A stretch of 64,000 bases of DNA. Origin: Rugalucina vietnamica. Lineage: Eukaryota > Mollusca > Bivalvia > Lucinida > Lucinidae. Position 1 is the stretch's first letter. The number at the start of each line of letters is the position of its first letter. A model generated the notes under the pieces. The model ran no database searches and was not told the origin of the DNA. It worked only from the letters and a program-made list of their open reading frames with translations. Location: positions 11,843,726 to 11,907,725 of the forward strand of contig OZ024876.1 in the NCBI GenBank assembly GCA_964017185.1, written 5' to 3'. Positions 33,816 through 44,338 of the stretch are shown here, in pieces. The translations under genes and the position numbers were made by a program.

Positions 33816-34006
33816 CAAATTTTGTTTGTTTGTGTCGAGGCTTAACGTCCCATTTAACAAGTTTTCAGTCATGTCGGGACGGAGCCAACGCTTCCTGGGT
33901 TTAACCAGTACTGTAGAGAGTGTCTTGCTAAAGGACACAACACAGTGACGCTTGTGGGGATCGAACCCAGGACATCTCGGCCGAAGCTCTATCACTACGC
34001 CACGGG
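33816..34006 (-). mobile_element. tRNA-derived SINE
   Basis: The minus strand reads CCCGTGGCGTAGTGATAGAG (box A) and GGGTTCGATCCCCAC (box B). A body with the GTCATGTCGGGAC...complement follows, then a tail in AAACAAACAAAAT-type sequence. A G/GC homopolymer tract at 34006-34033 abuts the head. A fragment of the same body lies near 59490-59540. Confidence 0.78.
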
Positions 34007-34254
34007 CGGGGGGGGGGCGGGGGGGGGGCGGGGGACAAATTTTATATCAAGAAATAAAACTTTTGTATTGGTTCAAAGCAGGAATTCTCTAGTTGCTTTC
34101 AGTATATATTGCCATGTGACACATTTAAAGTTGCACTTAAAAGTGCCTTCATGTTTTATTGTCTAGGCATCCGTTTTTGTTGTTTGTTTCGTGAATCAAC
34201 CATTACGAAAACTTTCATGCAATATACAAAGACTTTTTTCAGCTGTGAAAATTG

Positions 34255-34322
34255 AAATTCACCAGAAAAAAAAATGATAACAAATAGATTTTTTGCTCAA
34301 GACGAGTACCCACAATCTATGT

Positions 34323-34374
<52 letters not shown>

Positions 34375-34485
34375 TATATATATATATAAAAAATAAGAAA
34401 AGTATGTATACCCCTGCATACCCCAGGTTCACTTTATAAAAGTGGGGTTTAAGAGGGTATTCATTGCATGGACATGTTTTCCTGG
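34255..34485 (-). mobile_element. Hairpin MITE family H, copy 4 (rearranged)
   Basis: The ACGAGTACCCACAATCTATG arm at about 34303-34322 is followed by a 49-nt T run and TATATA repeats instead of the second arm. The reversed TACCCC box and the CATGGACATGTTTTCCTGG end (near 34470-34487) then follow. The T-run may have replaced the other arm. Confidence 0.62.
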
Positions 34486-34489
34486 AGTC

Positions 34490-35005
34490 AACATTAGGTG
34501 CCGATTTGCTTCCAATATATAAAGGTTTTGTTTGACTTTGTGGTAACGGATTTTGTTCTATTTTTAACTAGGACAGTACATATTTAACTACATGAAAGCA
34601 AAGAAAAGTTGCCAATAACAACAGCTGCATGATTTATATCAATCCATATCAAATCGCGGAGCATACATTTAAAGATTTTAAACTACTATTTTATGACATA
34701 AAACTCTAACAATGACACCATCAAAGAAAATCTAATCAATTTATTGTCCACATTCTAGAAATTATTGTAGGAAAACAGCTCATACCAGAATTGAACACCA
34801 AAAGTAAAAATCAAGCTTTTTATATCGAGATCTGGTACATGCAAGCACCCAATGATAATGTTCATTACCGCCTTGTGGGATATGTATTAATTCAGACAAT
34901 GCTACATTATTCTTTTATTTATTTATCTTATTTTTTATTGATCTGCCAAATGTACTATTCTATTGTTAATAGTGATCAAACATTCCTTTTAAAGGAAAAT
35001 TCTAT
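34490..35005. other. Intron without recognised feature
   Basis: This is AT-rich sequence with no recognised gene or repeat. Confidence 0.45.
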
Positions 35006-35010
35006 TATTA

Positions 35011-35207
35011 ATGGGCCGCGGCATGAGAAATCCAACGATCTGCGAAGCTGATCAGCGCCTTTGTTTTCCATGCGCGAATATTTTTGTTGCTCTACTTTTT
35101 AAATCCAAACGTTCAAGCTTATGACCATCTTCTGTGACAGTACAGGCTGGTTTGTGTCGGCCCTGGTCAGAAAACTAAATTGTTGGTTTTCTCACGCGAA
35201 GGCTCAT
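35011..35207 (+). mobile_element. MITE C, copy abutting a splice acceptor
   Basis: The ends are ATGGGCCGCGGCATGAGAAA and TTTTCTCACGCGAAGGCTCAT. Part of the internal hairpin is missing. The right end is only 12 bp from the first base of exon 35220, so the acceptor region includes MITE sequence. Confidence 0.72.
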
Positions 35208-35219
35208 ATTGTTTTGCAG

Positions 35220-35355
35220 CTATGTACAGCACTGTCGCTTTCGTGAGTTCTGATCCGAGTCAGTATCTTCTTGCGTTCCAATGCTACGACCTAACAGCAC
35301 TCGAACGAAGATATTGTGGATCAAGTGCTCTGGTTGTCTACCTCCTGGTAAAAAA
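35220..35355 (+). CDS. Internal exon 5 of the unrecognised gene
   Basis: The acceptor is ATTGTTTTGCAG (ends 35219). The donor is GTATGT at 35356. The upstream GTAAAA at 35348 is rejected because it breaks the phase with the next exon. The 136-nt exon starts with two bases (Ala codon with the previous exon) and ends with two. The translation includes MYSTVAFVSSDPSQYLLAFQ, CYDLTALERRYCGSS and ALVVYLLVK. Two cysteines about 11 residues apart and a hydrophobic end resemble a compact extracellular beta-rich domain, but no family is recognised. Confidence 0.7.
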
Positions 35356-35554
35356 GTATGTATGACGGCCATCGTGCTTTGTATAGTGTCAAAAGGTACA
35401 AGTAGACCATGATCAGGAAAATGATAAATTAGAAAGAAATTTCCACTCAAAAACCGAGGTGGGAAAAAACTAATTGATAGTTAGGTCCTTAAATCAAAGA
35501 ATCCTTAAGTGCTGGACGACCTAAAACATGAATTAGAGTTTACATCCCTGTCGC

Positions 35555-35990
35555 ACCTATGCGGCATTCTCACGCGCTCTTATGGCGTTATAGGAAAATG
35601 CAGAACGCCGAGGTTAGCGCGGCATTAACACCACCAACGCCGTAGCAACGAGGTGACATCGCCAGCATACTCCGTGGGGAATCCTACAACGCGCAGGGTC
35701 GGCGTTCTAATAAGAGCGCCGTGTGGACGCCGTGTGGACGCCGTGTGGACGCCGTGCAGACCCCGTGGCAACGCAGTGAGAACATCATCAACGCGCCAGG
35801 TGCTCCGCGGGCGCGCAATGAGATCATAAAGCAAACGCCGTGGTAGGCCAGGGCGTTTGCACGGAGATAGCACGGCGTCCATCGCAATCTTACTGCGTTT
35901 ACACCGCGCTTATACGACGCTTTTACTGCACTTCTGTGGCGTTTTTATGTCGGCTGTCACGGCATGGCGCTTATACCAAGTCCAATGGCG
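35555..35990. repeat. CpG/GCG-rich block with short tandem repeats
   Basis: This is an island of GC-rich sequence in AT-rich intron. It is full of GCGCCGT / ACGCCGTG words, with a GTGTGGACGCC unit of about 12 bp repeated three to four times at 35718-35760. It could be an exapted CpG island or a GC-rich MITE; I see no clear inverted ends. Confidence 0.6.
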
Positions 35991-36046
35991 TTCTTATGAT
36001 AAAAACACAAAAAGATGGAAATGATCTGCGCCTTGTGGTTTCAGAA

Positions 36047-36051
<5 letters not shown>

Positions 36052-36106
<55 letters not shown>
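36052..36106. repeat. Poly-T tract (about 55 nt)
   Basis: An uninterrupted T run follows the CTTGTGGTTTCAGAAAAGAT end of a family D unit. It is probably an expanded AT-rich unit end. Confidence 0.95.
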
Positions 36107-36620
36107 CCCATTATAATAAATATAAAACCGAGATCCTTTAAGTGCAGTGAGCATATGAATGAGAAAAAGCAGTTCCGGCTACTTAAGCCTTTTCAGTGAC
36201 CCTACAGATTTGGCAAAAAGAAACCAAAGAGAAAAACAGGATAGTCGATATAAAGGCTAGTATTATCCAAACAAAGCCAAATAAGTAAAACATTTGTAAG
36301 AAAATGTATCTAAACCGGTAATGAATTAGCAATGAGAATACCCTCACTGATCTCAAAGGACCAAAATGAAATCATAATCTGCGCTATGGATAATGTACGG
36401 GGAGACTTTTTAGGGCCACCACACGGCACAATACCAGCTGCAGTAATAGCAAATAAAACTAAAACTGAGATCCTTTAAGAGATGTGAGCATATTAATGAG
36501 AAAAAGGCTGGGCCATACCGAGTTTCGGTTCAGTGACTCTACAGTTGCGGCAAAATGGAGCCATAGAGAAATACTGCAATTTGGCCACTTTCAACAGGAT
36601 AGTCGATACAAATGCTATTT
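36107..36620 (-). repeat. Family F repeat, two diverged units
   Basis: Two units share GATCCTTTAAGTGCAGTGAG / GATCCTTTAAGAGATGTGAG, ATGAGAAAAAG, CAGTGACTCTACAG and AGGATAGTCGATA. The same sequence lies inverted at 22400-22733. Confidence 0.65.
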
Positions 36621-36960
36621 GTGCTAATGGGGTGGGACCATTTTTACCCCAGGGGTATAATTGGCAGATTTATGTAACAATGCGGCATGCTTAATATAGA
36701 ATCTTTGGGTCTTGTGGTTTCAGAGATGAAGATTCTTAATATGTATTTCCCATTAAAAACTATGGCAGATAATGACGCCCAGGGCGCGACCTATATGAAC
36801 CCGAGGGGTATATGGTTGACATGATTTATAAAGAGGAGTACAATACATTGCTACACACAAAATATGAAAGCTCTGGGCTGTTGAGTTCGGAGAAGAAGAT
36901 TGTTATATGGTTTTCCAATTGTAAGTCTATGGAGGCTGTATGTTGCCATGGAAGCCAGAT
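36620..36960 (+). repeat. Tandem family D, two diverged units
   Basis: GGGACCATTTTTACCCCAGG, CTTGTGGTTTCAGAGATGAA and AGTCTATGGAGGCTGTATG are the D-unit boxes. A poly-T-rich tract follows at 37078-37157. Between 37160 and 37490 no gene or element is recognised. Confidence 0.65.
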
Positions 36961-37490
36961 TTCAGATCCTAACTGCTTCAGACACTACTGATCTTAATAC
37001 AAAGATTATTTCTATACTTCATGTCTTTTTCGCTTTCCAAAATTGAGTTTTGTGGAATTTCAGTAAAAGTGGACTTTTATTTTTTTTATTTATTTATTTT
37101 TTTTTTTTTTTTTATTTTTTTTTTTTTTTTTTTTTTTTTTATTTTTTTTTTTTTTTTGATACATGGCATATTGTATCCTCCGTAGCACAAAAAATGTTGT
37201 GAAATTCCATACATTTGACTGTAGCTAGGCCAAGATATGAAATTTTCGTGATAAACATTTCAGTGTCGCCAGAAAACAGGAAATTGGATTTTATCAAAGA
37301 GCTATAAGTGTTCACGAACTTTTTTTCATGTGTATACATTTCATCTTGTGTGTTGAAACGAAATTTTAACTTGCGCTGCGCACTATTGAAAATTCACACT
37401 CGATGAAATAAACAAACAAAGGAAAAGCAACAATTATATTCCGTACATTTCGAACAAGCCACGATATTTTCAGGTACAGATTCATTTTGG

Positions 37491-39086
37491 GCGGCCCCCA
37501 TGGTCGAGCGGTTAAGCCTAGGTTACATTTGCCCTACGATTAACTTGCGATGATCGTACGATGCCATTTTTTGCATTTTCGTGCGGTCTCCGCAGGGTGA
37601 TCCTACGATGCCCCTACGATTCTACGGCTTCCTACGGCTTCCTGCGGCTTCCTACGGCCTCCGTTGCCTCTACGATTTTGTAGTAGTCTGCACTTTTACT
37701 AATTTTAAAAATCGTAAGACCGTAGCCCGTAGACATGTCGTAGGTAGCATCATCGTACGGGCGCCTTACGGAAACCTTGCGATGATCTTGCGGTCACCGC
37801 ACGGTTTTATGATGATTTTGGGACTAAAATAATAAGATAATCGTAGACCTATAGGTGATCGTGCGGCATCCGTACGGTTATATCACAAGTTTATTAAAAT
37901 CGTACGGACACCTAACATCGTACGGCTATCGTAGGGAGACCGCAAAAAATCGTAAAGACTCCTCACGGCCATCGCACGGGCTCCGTACGATTTCAACTTT
38001 AAGTGTGCGGAGACCCGTTGATTTCCCTACGATTTCCAAACAGTTCCGACTCAGGACGTCGAAGAAAGCTAGAACAAGAAATCGAACGATGCCCGTATGA
38101 ATTGTAAACACCTACGTCGTAGCCCATGATCACATTCGATTTTTAAAAAATTGTAGGGAAATCGCAGACCGAAAAATCGTACAATGATCGGGGCAAATGT
38201 AACCTACTAAGCATGACCCCTTGCGGCCTCCCTACGATCACTGTACGATTTTTGTTCCCAAATTATCATAAAAAAAATCGTGCGACGACCGCTCGATTAT
38301 CGCAGGGTATCCGTACGGTGCCCGTATGATGCTCTACGACGTGTCTACGGTCTACGGTCTTACGATTTTAAAATTTGTAATAGTGCAGACTATTACAAGA
38401 TCGTAGAGGCTACGGAGATCGTAGGAAGTCGTAGAATCGTAGGGACATCGTAAGGTCACCCTGCGGAGGCCGCACGAAAATGCAAAAAATGGCATCGTAC
38501 GATCATCGCAAGCTAATCGTAGGCCAAATGTAACCAAGGCATCAGTCAGAAGTCCAAGGGACTCCGTACGATATCCACTAACAGTCTGCGGAGACCCTAC
38601 AACTACCGTGCGGCCTCCTTGCGTTTTGTATCAAAACGTATAGGGACTCCGTACGGACAACGCACGGGATCCGTACGATATCTACGTTCTATCTGCGGAG
38701 ACATACGACTGCCGTAAGATCGCCTTGCGTTTTTGTTTGAGAACGTCGACAAATGGCAGATCAAAAAATCGCACGATGCCCGTATGAATTGTTAACACAT
38801 ACGCCGTAGCCCACGATCTCCTACGATGTCTAAAAATCGTAGAGAAAATCGCAGACCGAAAAATCGTATGTAACCTAGGCTTTAAGAGCGCTGTTTCTTA
38901 ATCACTCGATCATCTCACCGCTGTGTCTGTGTAGATTCGAGCCCCGCTCTGGCCACATGTGAGACAAGCCAAGTTCTGCTTGCGGGTTGTGTCAGGTGGT
39001 TTTTCTCGGGGTTCTCCCGTTTTCGCCCACCTACCGACCCGTCTCATATGTGCTGAAATATCTTGAAAGGGACGTAAAACTGAATT
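37491..39086 (+). mobile_element. tRNA-derived SINE split by a foldback element
   Basis: The head GGCCCCCATGGTCGAGCGGT with box A lies at 37491-37515. The remainder at 38882-39086 starts AAGAGCGCTGTTTCTTAATC, contains box B GATTCGAGCCCC, then the CTCTGGCCACATGTGAGACA body, and ends GACGTAAAACTGAATTTATT. Joined across the insertion the parts form one ordinary SINE. A truncated copy is at 11266-11425. Confidence 0.8.
37516..38881. mobile_element. TACG-rich foldback element, TTAA target duplication
   Basis: The ends share CCTAGGTTACAT in inverted orientation. TTAA lies at 37512-37515 and 38882-38885, consistent with a piggyBac-type target, although one extra base at the right tip leaves this open. 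The body is packed with CGTACG, TACGAT, ATCGTA and CTACGG words. The segment 37520-37745 is the inverted counterpart of 38335-38540 (for example TGCATTTTCGTGCGGTCTCC against its complement near 38460). The end motif recurs internally at about 38198 and 38530, indicating duplication of ends. No coding capacity was seen. Confidence 0.68.
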
Positions 39087-39099
39087 TATTTTGTCCATG

Positions 39100-39581
39100 T
39101 GCGTTTGATGTCAGACTTCAAAATGAACGAACACCTTTTTTCATTCTGACGAGTAATGCAGGAGTTATGCCGTATAAGGGAAGGTAAAGGTAGGCATGAT
39201 CAGGAAATGGCGCAACCGGAAATAAATTCCCACTCTAGCAGCCGAGGCGGGAAAATACTAAATTAACAATCAGAAGCTTATACTAAGAAAACAATTCGTA
39301 GCCCGAGTGAGCAGCTATTTTCCCAATAGGTGGCCACTCAGTTACCCAAACTTAACTAAAACAAAGTCTATAAAGTATAATGGTTTTTCTGAACTGAAAA
39401 TTCCTATAAATTTCATCAAGTCACCATGGAATTCTGGTTCCGAGAGGCCTCTTTAATCCAACATTAAATTTGGAAATCAATTTATTGTGTTTACGATAAA
39501 ATTTAGAAAATGTTTGTCGAAGTTATACCGATAGCCCAGTTGGAGGAAACAAATTCATTTGCAATAGACATGCTTAAAGTG

Positions 39582-39629
<48 letters not shown>

Positions 39630-39800
39630 AACAACAACAACAACAAAAAAACAAAAAAAACATGCAACGCGCAATCACAAACTGTAAAGCAATGGCACGA
39701 TTTTAATTGGCCATAAAACTCCGATCAGAATCGCTGTGAAACGCTAAGCAGTTAACTCAGACACGAAATAAAATTCGAGTTATATCGCCCTATAAATTAA
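39100..39800. other. Intron with a family E-like fragment and poly-A tract
   Basis: GCATGATCAGGAAATGGCGC...GCCGAGGCGGGAAAA at 39195-39255 resembles a fragment also present near 35405-35470 and 63640-63690. An A run of about 46 nt followed by ACA repeats is at 39582-39645. No gene is seen. Confidence 0.6.
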
Positions 39801-40603
39801 ACACATATGGATTGTATATGGCAAGCCGTTTTACTATTTATTATGCTTATTAGATATCTTGAATAGTAAATAAGATATCTTAATTAGGATATAAGATATC
39901 TCATTTAGCAATAAAGATATCTTCTTTATCAAAAAAGATATCTTATATCCTGAATTAAATATCTTATATAGTAAAGAAGATATCTAATATGCTAAATAAG
40001 ATATCTTATTTGATCCCACAATTAAGATATCTTATATAGCATATAAGATATCTTATTTGATAATTTAGATATCTAATATACTAAATAAGATATCTTATAT
40101 ACTAAATAAGATATCTAATATACCTAAATAAGACATCTTCTTTACAAGATTAATTAAGATATCTACTTTGGTATATAAGATATCTTCATTGCTAAACTAG
40201 ATATCTTAATTAGCAAATAAAATATCTAAATTGGTAATTAAGATATCTTATTTATAGTGGTAAATAAGATATCTTATTTAGGTATAATAAATATCTTATT
40301 TAATACATATGATATCTCATTTAGTATATTAGATATCTAAATTATCAAATAAGATATCTTGATTAAGGCTATAAATAAGATATATCTGTATTGGTATAGT
40401 TGATATCTTTTATAAGTATCAGAAACCAATTGTGATTGGGTAAAACAAATAAGATATCTTATATATTAGATAAGATATCTGATTGGTTAAACCTAAATAA
40501 GATATCTAATATAGGATATAAGATATCTATTTTTAGCTCGACTGCACGAAGTGCATAGAGCTATTGCAGTCACCCCGGTCGTCCACGTTCGTCACACTTG
40601 CGT

Positions 40604-41290
40604 TAAAGTTTTCTAGAAGTCCATATCTTGACAACCACTCATCAGAAAGCATTCATACTTGGACCATAGATACCCTGTAGGGTTAGCTTTCATTCCATGG
40701 CATCGGACCCCTGGGTCCAGGCCTGGGGGTGGGGCTGGAGGTTAAAATCTAGAACACCTTAAAAATAGCTATTATTGTGTTAAAGTTTTCTAGAAGTCCA
40801 TATCTTGTCAACCACTCATCAGAAAGCATTGATAATTGGGCCATTGACACCCTGTAGGGTCGGCTTTCATTCCATAGCATCAGGTCCCTGGGTCCATGCC
40901 AGGGGGAGGGGCTAGAGGTTAAAATCTAGAACACCATTAATAATAATGGCTTTTCTTTGATATTGTTTTCTAGAAGTCTGTATGTTGAAAAAATTTTATC
41001 AGAGGGCTTCCATACTGGGACCATAGGTACCCTGTAGGGTTGAGTTTCATTTCATGGCATCGGATCTCTGGGTCCATGCCTGGGGGGTGGGGCTGGAGGT
41101 TAAAAACTAGAACACTGTAAAAAATAGATGTACTACTGTGTAACTTTTACAAGGAGTCCATATCTTGACAACAACTTATCATAAAGCATTCATACTTCGT
41201 ACACTTTAGGTTCCATGGCATCCGACCGGGTCGGAGTCAGGGGGCGGGGCTAGAGGTCAAAATCTAGAACACCGATTTTTTTTTCTTTTT
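40604..41290 (+). repeat. Tandem array, about 180 bp x 4
   Basis: Units carry TTCTAGAAGTCCATATCTTG, TACCCTGTAGGGTT, CATGGCATCGGACC, GGGTCCATGCC, GGGGCTGGAGGTTAAAA and TCTAGAACACC. Starts are near 40610, 40790, 40968 and 41148. Confidence 0.85.
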
Positions 41291-41389
41291 TTTTTTTTTT
41301 TCTTAATAGAAACAACTTAGGAAGATGGTTGGTCATTCATCTTTTGACTTTTTGACACTGTCTTGTGTGTCACGACGGTAAGGGTCGGT

Positions 41390-42690
41390 TGACCTACTTT
41401 CCATGGTTCAGTGATTTTGCCTTATATGTTGACACTCAATTAGTATATTTTCTTACTTCTTTCAGATTATGGGTGAGTACGACCAGGCCTTTGACCCCAA
41501 TATACTTATAGGTCACTGTGACCTAATTTCACGGTTCAGTGATTTTGCCTTATATCTCGGTACTCAAATGGTTTATGAACAAACTTCTTTCAAAGTATGT
41601 TTGCTTATGACAAGACCTTTCACCCTGAAGTAGTCCTAGGTCACTGTGACCTAATTTCAAGGTTCAGTGATTTTGCCTCATATCTTGACACTCAATTAGT
41701 ATATTTTCATACTTTTTCAGATTATGAGTGAGTATGACCAGACCTTTGACCCCAATATACTTATAGGTCACTGTGACCTAATTTCACGGTTCAGTGATTT
41801 TGCCTTATATCTCGGTACTCAAATGGTTTATGAACAAACTTCTTTCAAAGTATGTTTGCGTATGACAAGACCTTTGACCCTGAAGTAGTCCTAGGTCACT
41901 ATGACCTAATTTCACGGTTCAGTGATTTTGCCTTATATCTTGACACTCAATTAGTATATTTTCATACTTTTTTCAGATTATGAGTGATATGACCAGACCT
42001 TTGACCCCAATATACTTATAGGTCATTGTGACCTAATTTCATGGTTCAGAAACTTTGCCTTATATCTCAGCACTCAAGTGGTTTATGAACAAACTTCGTT
42101 CACACTATGTTTGCGTATGACAAGACCTTTGACCCTAAAGTAGTCCTAGGTCAATATGACATGATTTCACGGTTCAGTGATTTTCCTTTATATCTCGGCA
42201 CTCAATTGGCATATGGACATACTGCTTTCACGATATGTATGAGTATGACAAGACCTTTGACCGTAAAGTATTCCTGGGTCACTGTGACTTAATTTCATGG
42301 TTCAGTGATTTTGCCTTATATCTCGACACTCAGTTGGTATTTTTTCATACTTCTTTCTGATTATGAATGAGTATGACCAGACCATTAACCCAAACATACT
42401 TATAGGTCACTATGACCTAATTTCATGGTTCAGTGATTTTGCTTTATATCTCAACACTAAATGGGTATATGATCATATTTCTTTCACATTATGAGTAAGT
42501 ATCACTAGACCTTTGACCCTGAAATACTTATAGGTCAGTGTGACCTTATTTCACGGTTCAGTGATTTTGCCTTGTGTCTTGGCACTCAGTTGATATATGA
42601 ACACACTTCTTTCAAAATATGAGTGAGACCTCTAAATCTTAGGTAGTTATAGTTAACTTCCATGGTTCAGTGATTTTGCCTTATTGCATC
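41390..42690 (+). repeat. Satellite array, about 127 bp x 9-10
   Basis: Units carry ACGGTTCAGTGATTTTGCCT, TATATCTCGGCACTCAAT, a TTCTTTCA box, GAGTATGACAAGACCTTTGA and AGGTCACTGTGACCTAATTT. Unit copies alternate between two subtypes (TATACTTATAGGTCA and AGTAGTCCTAGGTCA), so the higher-order period is about 255 bp in the left half. Confidence 0.88.
41510..42546. promoter_or_regulatory. Seven perfect estrogen-response-element-type sites (AGGTCA-N3-TGACCT)
   Basis: Perfect inverted half-sites with a 3-bp spacer occur at 41510-41524, 41638-41652, 41765-41779, 41893-41907, 42020-42034, 42404-42418 and 42532-42546. Imperfect versions are at 42148-42162 and 42276-42290. Three sites have the CTG spacer, which is the reverse complement of the classic vitellogenin-type AGGTCACAGTGACCT. 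Each unit also has an ACCTTTGACCC box, a DR1-like pair of half-sites. Sequence identity is certain; any receptor binding is an inference. Confidence 0.85.
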
Positions 42691-44274
42691 AAGGCAAAAA
42701 GATGTATGGGTTACTGGTCGGGTTTGGCCTTATGTTTGACAAAGGTCAGAAGCAGTCGAGCACGCTGTCCTGCGACAGCTCTTATTGTATATAAAATATC
42801 GTATTTGTCAAATAAGATATCTTCTTTAGCATAGTAGATATCTTATTTGAGAATGTAATTAAGATATCTTATATGTTGAAGAAGATATCTTATTTGACAA
42901 ATAAGATATCTTATATGATAAAATAGATATCTAATATACTATTTTATCTTATATGTTAATTAAGATATCTTATTTAGAAAAAAACATTATAGATATCTAA
43001 TTTATCATATAAGATATCTAATTTGTTAAACAAGATATCTTAATTAACAAATAAGATATCTTTAATGCTATATCAGATATCTATATTAATAATTAAGATA
43101 TCTTATATATTTTTACACATAAGTAATCTAATATATCAATCAAGATATCGTATTTGTTAATTTAGGTATCTACATTAACAAATAAGATATCTTGTTTAGT
43201 TAAAATGATATCTTATATAAGATATCTTAATTGACAATTTAGATATCTAATATAACAAAACAGATATCTTATTTGCTATATAAGAGATCTTCTTTATAAT
43301 AGATATCTAATAAAATAAAGTAGATATCTTATTTATTAAAGAAGATATCTTATATACAATATAAGATATCTGTTTGTTTGAATAAATAGTAAAACGGCTT
43401 GCCATACTTGTATCGGTTGCAATTATGGGCTCATTAATTTTGTAGTACAACTTTATACATATTTCATGAATTTTATTAAGGGTGTACAATTCAACTTTTA
43501 CAGAATATAAACACATAAACATTGCACTACACTACCGGGTCATTGCACTGTCACGCTATAGGACCCTGATCTTATGGGACGATTTTCTCGAGCAAAAAAA
43601 TGGCGGACAATCTAAAGATATTTGGATTACCTGTCCCGAACGAAGGTAAATTTAAAGACTTTTAACCATATTTCACTGTTCCTACACAGCAATTTTGGAA
43701 GAAATGTTCATTTTATCAGCCTGTAGTCTTAAATAGAACAATGATGGTTAAATTGTTCAAATCTAGTTTCCAGATACATTAGAAAGTGGTGTGCTCACCT
43801 AGTTTAGCGATGTCATACATGAGGAAAACGTCTAAAACAGAACGAAGAAAGTATCGGCCAGCTTCCTTTGAATTAGTGAATGTGATATTTAAGACAACAG
43901 ATGCTCTGGATAACTTTCGGATGTGAAAACAATATTAATTTATGAGAAAAACAACATTTTATTCCACTGTACACATACCCTTTGTTCCCAGACCAGTACA
44001 GTATTTTTCGAGCAATGTTGCATTCCACTGAACGGGTATTTCGAGAGATTTTATGCTGGTGATTCCCCTAAAACTCTGGACGGGTAGTCCGAGCGATATA
44101 ATAACAGCGAATTTAACATCACGCTGTGGACAAATAAACAGACTAGCACAATTTAGCAAAGTGTGAGGCGCTACTTTACATATACCTCTTCAGAAAACTA
44201 GCTATCAAAAAACATGTATAAACCACCTGTTTAATCATGTTAGATAGGTAAATATTTGGTCACAAGTCTCTCTT

Positions 44275-44278
<4 letters not shown>

Positions 44279-44333
<55 letters not shown>
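44279..44333. repeat. TC microsatellite
   Basis: This is a nearly pure CT dinucleotide run of about 55 nt. Confidence 0.97.

Positions 44334-44338
<5 letters not shown>

Larger units (their letters stand above)
40531..42785 (+). mobile_element. Helentron-like element, second family (B)
   Basis: It opens TTTTAGCTCGACTGCACGAA then GTGCATAGAGCTATTGCAGT. It closes AGCAGTCGAGCACGCTGTCC then TGCGACAGCTCTTATT. These are short-hairpin ends analogous to the TTTTAGCTCACCTGAGCC ends of family A. Two different tandem arrays fill the interior. It is inserted into the GATATC array. No Rep/helicase is present. Confidence 0.58.
39819..43404. mobile_element. TIR element with long GATATC-palindrome arms
   Basis: The terminal repeats TGGCAAGCCGTTTTACTATTTA (20 or so bp) are inverted at 39819-39840 and 43383-43404. 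TA flanks both ends, consistent with a Tc1/mariner-like target. Each arm (39850-40530, about 680 bp; 42790-43375, about 585 bp) is a degenerate array of AAGATATCTTA-type palindromes every 15-30 bp. The arms can pair within themselves and with each other. Between them sits a complete Helentron-like element of a second family (40531-42785). No transposase was seen. Confidence 0.68.

Noticed and set aside
35341..35350. Donor CTG/GTAAAA for exon 5
   Set aside because: It leaves phase 0, which cannot join the exon at 47723; the GTATGT donor eight bases later has a better consensus and the correct phase.
35625..35887. Open frames rich in Arg and Pro in the GCG-rich block
   Set aside because: GC-rich composition removes stop codons on several frames at once; there is no coding pattern.
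39510..39716. Lysine-run open frame
   Set aside because: It translates a poly-A tract and ACA repeats.
39850..40530. CRISPR-like array
   Set aside because: The GATATC repeats are degenerate, irregularly spaced and palindromic, with no constant repeat or unique spacers; the context is animal DNA.
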